Source: G963668655 sp963668655 (lineage in GTDB: Bacteria > Myxococcota_A > SURF-8). From it: 64,000 bases of DNA. Below, in pieces: positions 52,101 through 60,039 of this stretch. Below the pieces are notes generated by a model that was not told the DNA's origin, searched no databases, and saw only the letters and a list, made by a program, of their open reading frames with translations. Position numbers and translations under genes: made by a program. The first letter of the stretch is position 1. The number at the start of each line of letters is the position of its first letter. The DNA is taken from contig CAXXPQ010000003.1 of NCBI GenBank assembly GCA_963668655.2, positions 992,001 through 1,056,000 on the forward strand, in the 5' to 3' direction.

Positions 52101-54655
52101 TTTCCCGCCGCCATCGGCGCCAGCGATACCGTCACCGGATGCATGAAGGTTTCAATGGTGTGCTCCGGAACGGCCTGAGGCAGGATCACCACATCGGACC
52201 AGTATTGATATCCCAGCAAATCGGCGCGAAAACGATACTCCCCCGTAGCAAGGGAAAAGCTTACCAAACCGTCACCGGAGGTGTCGTTTTTTATGGAAAC
52301 ATAAGTGGATGGATTTTTGAAGCCATATACCCCGACACCGGAAATTCCCTCTCCGTTTTGCTTGACGACTTTCAGCGTCACCGTCTCGACACCCAGCGGG
52401 ATTGTCGCGGCGGTCTCTGCGGGAGATGAGATCGCTTCGCTCCAGAACTGTCCAACCAGGTAATCGGCCCTGAATTTCCAATCGCCGTCGACCAGATCAA
52501 GGCGTACGCCTCCGGATTCGTCGGATATTGCGTGAATCCCGACATAGATCCCCGCCGCACTGAACGCATAAATCGGGACACCCGTGATCGCCGCATCCAG
52601 GTGGACGGAAATCGGACGTTTGCCTGTATCGCAATAGACCGGCCCGCTGGTAGGCGAGACGATCGTGTCCGACCAGAACCGGTTGCCCTGGATATCCGCT
52701 CGGAATTTGTAGGATCCGTCGGAAAGCTCGAAAAAGACCTCACCGTTCGTATCGGTTTGTCCCGATATGGAAAGGTAGGTTCCCGCCGCACTGAAAACGT
52801 AAACGTTCACACCGGCGACACCTTGCCATTGGGCGTCCCTAACCTTTACTGCAATCGGACCGCCGCCGAGATCGATCGTTCCGGAGTCGATGATGGTCGG
52901 ATCGTAAATGTCGCTCCAGAACTGGCTGCCCTGGTAATCCGCGCGAAAACGAAGGGAGCCTTCGGCCAGCGCGAAGACAACCCGACCATCGGCGTCGCTT
53001 TGCCCGGAAACGCCCATGTACCGCCCATCCCCGGTGAACGCATAGATGGGAACTCCTTGTATTGCCGAGGACAGATTGACCGAGAAGTCACGTACATGCG
53101 TATTGATGACGACCGATTGCACACGGGGCGCACTGAACGGTTCGGACCAATAGCGTTTGAGCTGGTAGTCGGCACGGAAACGGTATTCTCCCGTAGCGAG
53201 TTCGAACGCCACGTGACCATCGGGACCGGTGGAACCGTTTTCACCCAGATAAATTTCCTCCGGATCGGTGAAAGCATAGACGACAGCTCCTTCCACGGGA
53301 TTGCCGTCCTCGCCGATTACCGATGCCGAAACCATGGAGACTCCGAGATCGATCGCCGCCGATGTCGGACGATCGGGAGGCGCATTCAGGGTGACGGGAT
53401 CGCTCCAGAATTGTTCCCCCTGATAATCGGCACGGAAAAGGAAATCGCCGTTTGCCAGACCGAAAACGACGGAGCCAGCGGCATTTGTTCGATCGTTGAA
53501 ACCGAGGTAACGACCGCTTGCGGAAAACACGTAAACCGGGATGTCGGCAAGACTTGCGGAGAGGCGAACCTCGAAAGGAGCTTCGTGAGTTTGTATCGGA
53601 ACCTGGGAGGCCACAACGACATCCACCGTGTCCGACCAGAACCGGCCGCCTTGATAGTCCGCTCTGAATTTCACTTCTCCCGAAGCCAGTTCGAAGGCGG
53701 CGAATCCGCTCGTCTCGGTTGTCGCCGACAACCCTAGATAGTTTCCCGCCGGGCTGAAGGCGTATACGTTGACCCCGGAAATGGCGGTTCCATCGTGGCG
53801 CGCCGCCTGTACGGCCACCGAGGTCATGTTCAGCTCAATTGTGGCGCTCTGCGTTTGCGGGCTGTCGATGACCTGTGACCAGTATTGCTTACCCTGAAAA
53901 TCCGCGCGAAACTTGCACCGACCGTTCACCAGATCCAACTCCGTTCGACCGCCGGCGTCCGTCTGGCCGTGCAGACCGATGTAACTTCCCGATTCGGTGA
54001 AGGCGTAAACATTCACCCCGAAAACGGGGGAATCCAGCAAGACCTCAATGGGCCGCATGCCGGTGTCGATTGCAACCGCCGCCGCCGTTGGTATCGCCAC
54101 GTTATCCGCAAAGAATCGTCCTGCCTGAACGTCCGCGCGGAAGGCGTAAATGCCGTCGGCCAGGATAAATTCCGTCTCTCCGTCCATATTCGTCGTTTGC
54201 CGGACGGATAAATATACACCGCTTTCGTTGAACAGATAAACGGGCACCGCCGATACGGGCGTGTTATCCGCTTTGGCGACTTTAACCGTCGCTCTCGATT
54301 CGGGGATGCGGACGGTCGCATCGACTCCCATGAAAGGATTACTCCAGAAGGAACGGCTCCGGTAATCGGCGCGAGCTTTATACATCTCGTGGCAGGGCAA
54401 CGTCCAATGAACCCGGCCTTCGGAATCCGAAACGGAGTGAATCCCCTGGTATAAACCGCTCTCACTAAATAAGTAGACGGGGATTCCCTGTTTTGGGGTT
54501 TCGACCAGATCCAAACACCCGAGGACTTCGACAACGAGATCGCAGTTTTGCGATAGACTGGCATCGCCGTCAGCTTGTGCTTCGGCAGGAAAAAACAAGC
54601 CGAACGTCAGCAGCACCCAAAGAAGAAGGCGAACGATACACGAATGACGCGTCAT
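46178..54655 (-). CDS. Giant secreted multi-repeat protein (2825 aa)
   Basis: Starts MTRHSCIVRLLLWVLLTFGL with a signal peptide ending near AEAQA and a good ribosome site (GGAGGAA). Residues about 45-860 hold eleven repeats of about 70 residues, each of the form VYxFxxxGxYxGxxxxTDxxGxVxFxLxxGxYxFRADYQGxxFWSD. A Cys-rich EGF-like segment follows (CTEDADCDPESEICEDFAC..), two Greek-key-like domains separated by a second Cys-rich unit (CTVDDDCPENQVCRSSEC), then a very long region with propeller-like FLAIWPD, FLVAYNT, YLAFWRR motifs, and a final Cys-rich tail (MQCADAYGCTGDTCVNGVC). No sorting signal is seen at the C terminus. Probably a surface or released adhesin-like protein. Confidence 0.85.
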   Translation of the reverse strand: MTRHSCIVRLLLWVLLTFGLFFPAEAQADGDASLSQNCDLVVEVLGCLDLVETPKQGIPVYLFSESGLYQGIHSVSDSEGRVHWTLPCHEMYKARADYRSRSFWSNPFMGVDATVRIPESRATVKVAKADNTPVSAVPVYLFNESGVYLSVRQTTNMDGETEFILADGIYAFRADVQAGRFFADNVAIPTAAAVAIDTGMRPIEVLLDSPVFGVNVYAFTESGSYIGLHGQTDAGGRTELDLVNGRCKFRADFQGKQYWSQVIDSPQTQSATIELNMTSVAVQAARHDGTAISGVNVYAFSPAGNYLGLSATTETSGFAAFELASGEVKFRADYQGGRFWSDTVDVVVASQVPIQTHEAPFEVRLSASLADIPVYVFSASGRYLGFNDRTNAAGSVVFGLANGDFLFRADYQGEQFWSDPVTLNAPPDRPTSAAIDLGVSMVSASVIGEDGNPVEGAVVYAFTDPEEIYLGENGSTGPDGHVAFELATGEYRFRADYQLKRYWSEPFSAPRVQSVVINTHVRDFSVNLSSAIQGVPIYAFTGDGRYMGVSGQSDADGRVVFALAEGSLRFRADYQGSQFWSDIYDPTIIDSGTIDLGGGPIAVKVRDAQWQGVAGVNVYVFSAAGTYLSISGQTDTNGEVFFELSDGSYKFRADIQGNRFWSDTIVSPTSGPVYCDTGKRPISVHLDAAITGVPIYAFSAAGIYVGIHAISDESGGVRLDLVDGDWKFRADYLVGQFWSEAISSPAETAATIPLGVETVTLKVVKQNGEGISGVGVYGFKNPSTYVSIKNDTSGDGLVSFSLATGEYRFRADLLGYQYWSDVVILPQAVPEHTIETFMHPVTVSLAPMAAGKHIYLFKTPNTYVGVHRESDAAGRAVFEIPAGTFKLRADVDGQQYWSEEFDGASVENVTIQAGVASCTEDADCDPESEICEDFACISWICTQNENCAIDETCYRHRCAGPGSIAGTLFANTDPAISFPRVELFDQPYESHSEPLAETTPTPTGVPGEYAFIFESLPAGEYWILANGESSAKLTKFYGYDPNAPIALTGTQSLGTRIYLDVEDTRLGKILGEITVPVGHLDDQIVAAAGFYSDLEQFLPSVYGSITAIDESGEISDILSYEILNLPAQSYFAGSGIFVQGCPDNGPTAIATYGPDGPPAEIVIDPEQGLRVISGLNVDFTGMDLTCEPTGCTVDDDCPENQVCRSSECIEVECIESSDCPPGETCIGNYCVGAGNVGTLIAHPDIDPATIQVAFALQRYQDHPDEDDGYLVDILPTSQPNEYTFLPPSDLPDGVYWVAAGGVFNSGGTGPHFGFDPDAPIAVAGGEMERPLLLFLGIEDFRLGKISASIRVPDGSEMAGNVGCVLWYFSDFTYGEFKPPADPVNTARYDINSVSNLFRCEFINLPTDAYYFIGGLRRRTSSGEWELNMGVNGYDGDLIVDPQNGPRERSLYFQLWNQDFYPESAVCDDRVTCTEDRLMDNLLCENVPNDLLCDDGDPDTIDICDPITGCPTKETRWSVGMPSSIDPAFITPMYTYNEDAALAANGENFFSLFIGALMNNSHHDVYYHVIEIEADGSPAYVSGEKAKMLPLSYGSDSSEPAAAAFGTDYLAVWTTDCFQKLYAARVHGAPGSGYNVYEQDRDGVLLYEVPETLTVDETCTVEYYSECGEDGDGDGECEVNSECIDTGQQTYEVLCNIHYPNVVYLPEKEAFVIAWPEVCDSNNEDEITNACEIGNNGDWLDKWKTLKAITITKDDLDNGVQPLVSDPTVIVERNGCLDVEGEIPKYVSEFAKPGLAVSKPIGDEAGEEVVFITWKGGNDSDLARAQKLSYNTCFQYQWDSPPRKPRNPYGIAYSAYGGLYVLDEEFELTALPQSDEETERTSFIWDETYQGESFPDDACTDTCQPTHGDEWDEPCLLPNDEDSDWHAAHANPAAFKLHDQSYCASASYPSVASSGDGTFLVAYNTVHNYGKDGDSYHFLYARPVSLTLDASTSNVHVNLGKLARLDAKRSSKRDGPHPNIVGYKTDAGEHLYLATWLETNYATREVESDNFLKCMPHCKDGYQRIAGNVIRVGYPDDTSDGDYDSDSDYDSGSSRHNPVIQVRDSSSGAFLDTVEDNTFTVAVNNRYNDILSPNSNLYYSKTRTDGVTHGGYSNVQALAVNEGTFLAIWPDMLGVDNDISGKVVQVEADGSLSVEVPQKRISASQTVNVGLYPIVTQNGPFPLISWAAQEKHGMAIKYARLHQDGTMSAPMGEKLTRLESEYSMYGRAQALGSTTMLLLWSDAHTDEEDWTGDIDGEFVLLASLLDSDGNPLSGLSITNNEADYILEWDDPSAFVVARSHEGIGPDEHGGSSGYAYKSEHTVQRPVVIHLGADRYLAFWRRTHMDISMPNTFLYSYHAVLLTYDSGNRAVTIDHSTLFSTADPYNGWTNWAHLSGWGDSALSFNEDNNLFVVAQNTVLYGGYLLGNLSVGELFVISDNSDSENPSLFQANKASPSITRLQDGENSANLIVWHTTNYPAGDPCATNNQPQNFLCDFDIHGAILPVSGSNDPRDGDVECNEFKLFPTDTEPIRRMYPLLAILNGSPVLFWMETPLEEPGGEPVNRYIATLKGATLDCDLNSNPVTNCLNPGACAVNKNQFVITSNAAFEWHTRNPTYSVTANDGDSLILAYTEYDDGVPRVKTRKIENIPAEAPCTYDMQCADAYGCTGDTCVNGVCVNQILKTRCLIDGQCYAAEEGLGSDCLECNPNRDPYGWSLRCTWNEVCNNNACEPVASSTDDLPCSCETTFLNPREGVVPESTPEASAFYSCVPFYWYETSTCPQDSEPSD

Positions 54656-54995
54656 GGCTTCCTCCGGTCCATCTGTCGATAGTTGGAATATTTATTATTT
54701 ATAATAATATCCTGGGAAAAATATGAAATCAAGTTGTAATTTTATTTCCCTGAAGCAAAAGGAAAACAGGTTAAATGCGACACATAGCGAAAATCTGCCA
54801 TAATCCATATTGAAGGCAACCACCATCCTAAAACCATGATCGTGCTTCCGTTCTTCTGGAGGTGAAGGAAGTCGCGATTGGGGATGGATCGTTTGTATCC
54901 GTCTCGATAATCGTTGCGTTAGCAAGTTGATCCGGGAAACTGTAGTGTTGGATGAGCCTGAGATGTGCAAGGTTACGGCTCTATAGCGGCACCAG

Positions 54996-55026
54996 AAAAC
55001 GGTGAGTCTTGCAACTCGCCGTTTTT
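54996..55026. terminator. Hairpin terminator, bidirectional
   Basis: AAAACGG and CCGTTTTT enclose GTGAGT/ACTCGC, flanked by A's and T's. On the minus strand it directly follows the tRNA-like 3' end at 55040-55066. Confidence 0.65.
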
Positions 55027-55039
55027 ACAGGATAAAAAG

Positions 55040-55066
55040 TGGTGGGGTGGAGGGGACTCGAACCCG
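55040..55066 (-). repeat. tRNA 3'-end-like sequence (probable attachment site)
   Basis: On the minus strand CGGGTTCGAGTCCCC is followed by TCCACCCCACCA, i.e. a T-arm, acceptor strand and CCA end. Upstream bases do not complete a tRNA (no GGGGTGG 5' strand within 100 bp), so this is a fragment, such as an att site left by integration. It separates accessory DNA (left) from the core-like genes (right). The rest of 54656-55395 has nothing else I can name. Confidence 0.55.
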
Positions 55067-55395
55067 TTTAAGGCAATTTCAAATAGCTGAACGACTCTGC
55101 AACCTTAGCCGTTATCTTGTTTTCTTTACAGTCTTTCTTCGTTCCAACCGCTTCCGCCTTTTTGCGTCTGGTTCCAATCTATTCCCCAGGGCATGGGCAC
55201 TATTTGGACACAGGTATTCGACATCCCTTAAGAAAGAAAACGGGCCGCCCTAGGATCGATGCGGCTATCGTGGAATAGGCGAAAAAACAGGAAATGAAGA
55301 GAAACATTGCGCAATCGGTGCTTGTATACTAGAATTATTCCTATAGGAAACGTCTGCTTATGTGCCATCCGAGCTTAAAAAAGAGGAGCCGCGTC

Positions 55396-57225
55396 ATGAG
55401 CTCCATTTTACCGAAAGAATTGCAAGGCTGGATCAAGGAAAGGCTGTTCGACTCGATCCCCATGAGCATCGCAGTGATCGATCGCGATTTCAACCTGGTG
55501 GCCGCCAATCGCGCTTTCGAGAATCTGTTCGGCAAGTGGGCTGGAAAAAAGTGCCACAGCGTCTATAAAAGCCGCCAGAGCCACTGCCCGCGTTGCGACG
55601 GAGCCGCCACCTTCGAGGACGGCGAGCCACGGGTGGGCGAGGAAGCCGGTTACAACAAGGACGGTGCGCCCACTCGCTACATCAAATACACGGTGCCCAT
55701 CACGGACGAGAACGGCGAGGTACCATTCCTGGTGGAGATGTCCACCGATATCACCGAACGTGATCGGCTGCGTCGCGAGGTGGACCTGCTGTTCGACCAG
55801 GTGCCCTGTAAGATCACCGTGCTCGATCCCAATCTGCGAATCGTGCGGACCAATCACCGGTTATCGGAGAAATTCGGCGATGTCAGCGGACGATTCTGCT
55901 ACGAGGTCTTCAAAGGCCGCCAGGAGGAATGCGCAAGCTGCCCGGCCCGGCGCTCCTTTCAAGACGGCGATATCCACACCGAGCATTCCATCGTGAAGAC
56001 AAGGCGCGGAGAGGAGGCTCATCTGCATGTGACCACCGCACCGATCACCGCCGTAGACGGCAAGACCGAGCTGGTCATGGAAATGGCGGTGGACATCACC
56101 GAGAACCTGCGCCTTGAAGAACAGCTCAAGATCGCCAACAGCTTCCTCGAAACGCTGATCGCAACCTCCCTTGACGGCATCATCGCGGTGGACGAACGGA
56201 ACCACGTCACCCTGTTCAATGCCTCAGCGCATCGAATTTTCGAGATCAACCCCGGTCATCGGGTGCTGGCCCAGGAGCTGTATCGCATGCTTCCGGCCGG
56301 TTTCATCGACCAGGTCAAGGCCGGACTCGCGCATGTCTATCAGCCGGAGACGGAGATCACCACGCTGAACGGCGAACCCGTGCCTGCCCGTCTGATCGGC
56401 GTACAGCTCTGGTCGGGGAAGAAATACCTGGGCATGGCCTTCAGCGTCCACGACCTGTGCCAGATAAAGAAGCTGGAAAAGGCCAACCTGGAGGCTGAGC
56501 GCCTGGCCGCCGTGGGGCAAACCGTGGCCGGGCTGGCCCATGGGATCAAGAACCTCGTGGCGGGTCTCGAAGGCGGCATGTACATGCTGAACACCGGTTT
56601 GAAACGAAGCGACGGCGACCGCATCGTGCAAGGTTGGGAGATTCTCGATCGCAACATCGGGCGTATCGGAAAGTTCGTCAAGGCGTTCTTGAGCTTTTCG
56701 AGGGGCCGTGAGATCAGCGTGGAGCCGGCCAACCCGGCCGAGATCGCGCGAGACGTGGTGCAACTGTACGCGCCCAACGCCGAGCAGCTCGGCATCGAAC
56801 TGACCGCCCGCATCGAAGGTCCGGTGGAGCGGCTGCCTTTGGACGCTGAAGGTATTCACGAATGCCTGACCAACCTGGTGGGCAACGCCATCGACGCCTG
56901 CCAGATGAACGAAGGAAGCGAAAATGGCGGGCGTGTCGTGGTTCGAACGCGCATGGAATCCGACAGGCTCATCTACGAAGTGGAGGATGACGGCCTCGGG
57001 ATGGACTATGACGTCAAGCAGAAGGTCTTCACCACCTTTTTCACCTCCAAGGGGCTTGGCGGAACTGGCCTCGGCCTATTGACGACCCGGAAGATCATTC
57101 AAGAGCATGGCGGCCGCATCGAAGTGGATTCCGAACAAGGCAAGGGATCCGTTTTCCGTGTGATCCTGCCTAAGGAGCGCTTGTTGGAACTGAACGGTAA
57201 TACGCTTAAAGCATCGGTGAACTGA
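55396..57225 (+). CDS. PAS-domain sensor histidine kinase
   Basis: A 609-residue kinase with three PAS-like domains (MSIAVIDRDFNLVAANRAFENLF about 24; PCKITVLDPNLRIVRTN about 145; SLDGIIAVDERNHVTLFNASAH about 255). The first two contain CPRCDGAATFEDG and CASCPARRSFQDG, paired-cysteine loops. Then the H-box AAVGQTVAGLAHGIKNLVAGLEGG and the ATPase boxes NLVGNAIDACQ, DDGLGMD, GGTGLGLL. No transmembrane segment, so it is cytoplasmic. The ATG at 55396 has GAGGAG upstream. The regulator gene follows after 43 bp. Confidence 0.9.
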   Translation: MSSILPKELQGWIKERLFDSIPMSIAVIDRDFNLVAANRAFENLFGKWAGKKCHSVYKSRQSHCPRCDGAATFEDGEPRVGEEAGYNKDGAPTRYIKYTVPITDENGEVPFLVEMSTDITERDRLRREVDLLFDQVPCKITVLDPNLRIVRTNHRLSEKFGDVSGRFCYEVFKGRQEECASCPARRSFQDGDIHTEHSIVKTRRGEEAHLHVTTAPITAVDGKTELVMEMAVDITENLRLEEQLKIANSFLETLIATSLDGIIAVDERNHVTLFNASAHRIFEINPGHRVLAQELYRMLPAGFIDQVKAGLAHVYQPETEITTLNGEPVPARLIGVQLWSGKKYLGMAFSVHDLCQIKKLEKANLEAERLAAVGQTVAGLAHGIKNLVAGLEGGMYMLNTGLKRSDGDRIVQGWEILDRNIGRIGKFVKAFLSFSRGREISVEPANPAEIARDVVQLYAPNAEQLGIELTARIEGPVERLPLDAEGIHECLTNLVGNAIDACQMNEGSENGGRVVVRTRMESDRLIYEVEDDGLGMDYDVKQKVFTTFFTSKGLGGTGLGLLTTRKIIQEHGGRIEVDSEQGKGSVFRVILPKERLLELNGNTLKASVN

Positions 57226-57268
57226 TCCGGGCTTCGGCCTTGTTTGTCGCGAAATAACGGATTGTTAC

Positions 57269-59002
57269 GTGAGTCGAAAAAAGAGAATACTCTTTTTGGG
57301 GAGCGGGCGCAACAGCCTGCATATGATGGCCGAGGCCCTGGCCTCTCGCTGCTGCCCGGAAGATGTGGAGGTCATCAGCGCCTGCCTGGCGCCCCATGGC
57401 GTCAACCCTCTGGCCAGACGCCTGCTCGAAGAGATCGACATCGATCCCGACGCCATGCCTCTGCTAACTCCCGAGAGCATCGAACTGTTCACCTTCGATC
57501 TGGTCGTGACCCTAGGTCGGTTCGATCCATCCTGCCGCCCGAAACTGCCGGGCATGCCGCCTCATCTCCATTGGGACATGCCCGATCCGGATAGCACCGT
57601 GCCGGAGAAAATCCGCCTGGCCGAGCTGCGTGAGGCGATGCAGCAAATCGCAAATCGCATGCAGGGTATGATGGATTCGGGTCTGTTGCATGCCTTGTAC
57701 CTGACGCGCAACAATCTGGAACTGGTCCTTGACAACATGCTCGACGGCGTCATGGCCCACACCAGCAGCCGTCGAATCTTCTATTTCAACCCGGCGGCCG
57801 AAGCCATCACCGGACACCGGCGGGACGACGTGATCGGCCGCGACTGTCACGATGTCTTCCCCGGGCGCTTTTGCGGCGGCACCTGTTCGTATTGCGAAGA
57901 CGGAGAGGACGGGACGCATGTGGTGCGAAAAGAGCGGGGCTTTACGCGCCCCGATGGCGAGGAGCGCATGCTGGACATGGTCACCATGCCACTGACCGAC
58001 GGAAACAGCCGCAACGTAGGCGCGCTTGTGAGCTTCAAGGACAACACCGAGCTGAATAAAGTCCGCAGCCGCCTGCGCCATCACCATAAGCTGTTTGGAC
58101 TGATCGGCAAAGATCCCGAGATGGTTGCACTGTTCGAGCAGCTTCGGGAGGTTGGCCCCAGCCAAGCGCCCACGCTTATCCAGGGTGAAAGCGGCACCGG
58201 AAAGGAACTGGCAGCGCTTGCCATTCACTCGCTTTCCGACAGGCGCGAGGCGTCTTTCGTGGCGGTCAACTGCGGCGCTCTGCCCGAAGGCGTGCTGGAG
58301 AGCGAACTGTTCGGCCATGTGCGTGGTGCGTTCACCGGAGCGGTGAAAGACAAAAAGGGACGCTTCGAGCTGGCCGACGGCGGCTCGTTGTTTCTTGATG
58401 AGATCGGTGAGTTATCCCCGGCCATGCAGGTCAAGCTGCTGCGGGTTTTGCAAGAGCGCAACATCGAACCGGTCGGGGCTGAGAAACCCAGAAAAGTCAA
58501 CGTACGCATCATCAGCGCCACCAACCGCGACCTTCGGCGACAGATGGAACGCAAGCACTTCCGACGCGACCTCTTCTACCGCCTGTGCGTGGTTCCCATC
58601 ACCATGCCCCCGCTTCGCGAAAGGCGGCTGGATATCCCCATGCTGGTGGAGCACTTCGTAGAGCAGATCGCCGAGGAATCGGGTCGCCCTCTGCTGCAAC
58701 CAGGTAACGACGCCATCGATCTGATGACCCGCTACGATTGGCCCGGCAACGTGCGGGAACTGAGAAACGCCATCGAATACGCCTATGTCAAATGCTACGG
58801 CGACACCATCCAGGTTCGCCATTTGCCTCCCGAAATTCGCGAGCAGAAGCCCAGTAAGCAGGACAAACCGCCCAAGGTTCCAAAAGATGACATCTTAAAA
58901 GTCCTGGCCAATACAGGCGGCAACAAGAAGGAAGCGGCCAAGCGTCTGCGCATCGGCCGAGCCACCTTGTACCGTTACCTGGATTTCTACGATTTGAGCT
59001 GA
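57269..59002 (+). CDS. Sigma-54 activator with phosphatase-like and PAS domains
   Basis: A 577-residue NtrC-class activator. The N terminus (KRILFLGSGRNSLHMMAEALAS..VISACLAPHGVNPLARRLLEE..DLVVTLGRFD) has the fold pattern of low-molecular-weight phosphatases/ArsC but lacks the catalytic cysteine (G at that place). A PAS domain (LDNMLDGVMAHTSSRRIFYFNPAAEAITG) with a CGGTCSYCEDG loop follows. The AAA+ domain has GESGTGKELAAL, GALPEGVLESELFGHVRGAFTGA (GAFTGA loop intact), and the C terminus a Fis-type HTH (NKKEAAKRLRIGRATLYRYL). A GTG start. It probably controls the downstream sigma-54 promoter. Confidence 0.92.
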   Translation: MSRKKRILFLGSGRNSLHMMAEALASRCCPEDVEVISACLAPHGVNPLARRLLEEIDIDPDAMPLLTPESIELFTFDLVVTLGRFDPSCRPKLPGMPPHLHWDMPDPDSTVPEKIRLAELREAMQQIANRMQGMMDSGLLHALYLTRNNLELVLDNMLDGVMAHTSSRRIFYFNPAAEAITGHRRDDVIGRDCHDVFPGRFCGGTCSYCEDGEDGTHVVRKERGFTRPDGEERMLDMVTMPLTDGNSRNVGALVSFKDNTELNKVRSRLRHHHKLFGLIGKDPEMVALFEQLREVGPSQAPTLIQGESGTGKELAALAIHSLSDRREASFVAVNCGALPEGVLESELFGHVRGAFTGAVKDKKGRFELADGGSLFLDEIGELSPAMQVKLLRVLQERNIEPVGAEKPRKVNVRIISATNRDLRRQMERKHFRRDLFYRLCVVPITMPPLRERRLDIPMLVEHFVEQIAEESGRPLLQPGNDAIDLMTRYDWPGNVRELRNAIEYAYVKCYGDTIQVRHLPPEIREQKPSKQDKPPKVPKDDILKVLANTGGNKKEAAKRLRIGRATLYRYLDFYDLS

Positions 59003-59025
59003 CCGGCCCCGAATTTCAGTCGCCC

Positions 59026-59168
59026 GAGACGTGTTTCGCGTGTCTCACTACCCCTTGTCTCAATGCGTGTATCAGCAAACGACATGAGACACGTCTCGTC
59101 CGCAAAATTCGACCTATTTGGTTATGATTACACAGTAATTACGATTCACACAAACCAAAACCGTGTCT
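59026..59168. promoter_or_regulatory. GAGAC/GTCTC sites, likely enhancer for the activator
   Basis: GAGAC-N11-GTCTC (59026-59046), GTCTC (59057-59061), GAGAC-AC-GTCTC (59086-59097), and GTCTC (59164-59168). They lie 115-260 bp upstream of the -24/-12 promoter, the usual distance for sigma-54 activator sites. The 12-bp form TGAGACACGTCTC is the best palindrome. Confidence 0.65.
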
Positions 59169-59281
59169 CATGTAGCGCTTGGCGAATTCCCCACGACGAC
59201 CGAACTCCAGCCTAACACCTTGCTTTCCAATCTACTGATTTCACAAGGGATTCGATCCCGATGCGACCGCGCGCCATCGAA

Positions 59282-59297
59282 TGGCACGAAGCTTGCT
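59282..59297 (+). promoter_or_regulatory. Sigma-54 promoter (-24/-12)
   Basis: TGGCACGAAGCTTGCT matches the consensus TGGCACG-N4-TTGCW at every conserved base. Predicted start about 59309, 33 bp before the small ORF at 59342. This is the only such match I noticed in the window. Confidence 0.8.
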
Positions 59298-59341
59298 CAG
59301 AAACTGGGATTATGACTATCTGAAGCACATGGACGACTCCC

Positions 59342-59548
59342 ATGAATGACGATCAGGCCGACAAATTGCTAGAGCGCGTCATCCGGCTTTGCGGCGACAT
59401 GCTGGAACTGGCGGATTTGGGCGACGCCCATCGCACGGACAGCGGATGCGGTCTGGTCTATGGCAGTTTGAGAGATGGAGCCTACAAGGTCAGACGCCTG
59501 GCCGAAAAGGAATTCCAATGCCACATGCGCTTGAAAACGAAAGACTGA
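59342..59548 (+). CDS. Small protein heading the sigma-54 operon (68 aa)
   Basis: MNDDQADKLLERVIRLCGDM.. with two cysteines and a helical profile. First ORF after the sigma-54 promoter and 34 bp upstream of the response regulator. The ribosome site is weak. Not recognised; may be a regulatory or redox-sensitive partner. Confidence 0.6.
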   Translation: MNDDQADKLLERVIRLCGDMLELADLGDAHRTDSGCGLVYGSLRDGAYKVRRLAEKEFQCHMRLKTKD

Positions 59549-59582
59549 TAACCATCTGAACGAACCAAAGGAAGGAGTGGCA

Positions 59583-59966
59583 ATGAGCGAGAAGAAAACC
59601 ATTCTGATTGTGGAGGACGAAGCGGATCTGCTGACATTCTATTCCGCCTTGTTGACCGACCACGGCTACGAGCCGATCACGGCGGAAGACGGCCTGGCCT
59701 GCATGGACATGGTTCGAAAGCACAAACCCGATCTCATCACGCTCGACATCACCATGCCTCGGCAGTCGGGTGTCAAGACCTACCGCCAGCTCAAGGACGA
59801 CCCGGATTTTATGGACATTCCGGTCATCATCATCACGGCCGTGGGCGACAACATGAAGTCCTTCCTGGACGGTCGCCGTCAGGTGCCCGAGCCCGAAGGC
59901 TTCATGCCAAAACCGATCGATAAGGGGAAATTGCTGGAGTTGATCGGAAAGCTGCTTTCGAACTGA
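59583..59966 (+). CDS. Single-domain response regulator
   Basis: A 127-residue receiver: ILIVEDEADLL (acidic pair), DLITLDITMPRQSG (phosphoacceptor aspartate), VIIITAVGDN (Thr), EGFMPKPIDKGKLL (Lys). No output domain, so it works as a phosphorelay or protein-binding switch. The start at 59583 has GGAAGGAG upstream. Likely phosphorylated by the kinase at 55.4 kb or another sensor. Confidence 0.9.
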   Translation: MSEKKTILIVEDEADLLTFYSALLTDHGYEPITAEDGLACMDMVRKHKPDLITLDITMPRQSGVKTYRQLKDDPDFMDIPVIIITAVGDNMKSFLDGRRQVPEPEGFMPKPIDKGKLLELIGKLLSN

Positions 59967-60039
59967 ACCCCGGCCGGCAAGAGGAGGTCCGAGGATCGGA
60001 GCTTCCCTTTCCGGCAATGAAACGCCAAGGAGAACAATC

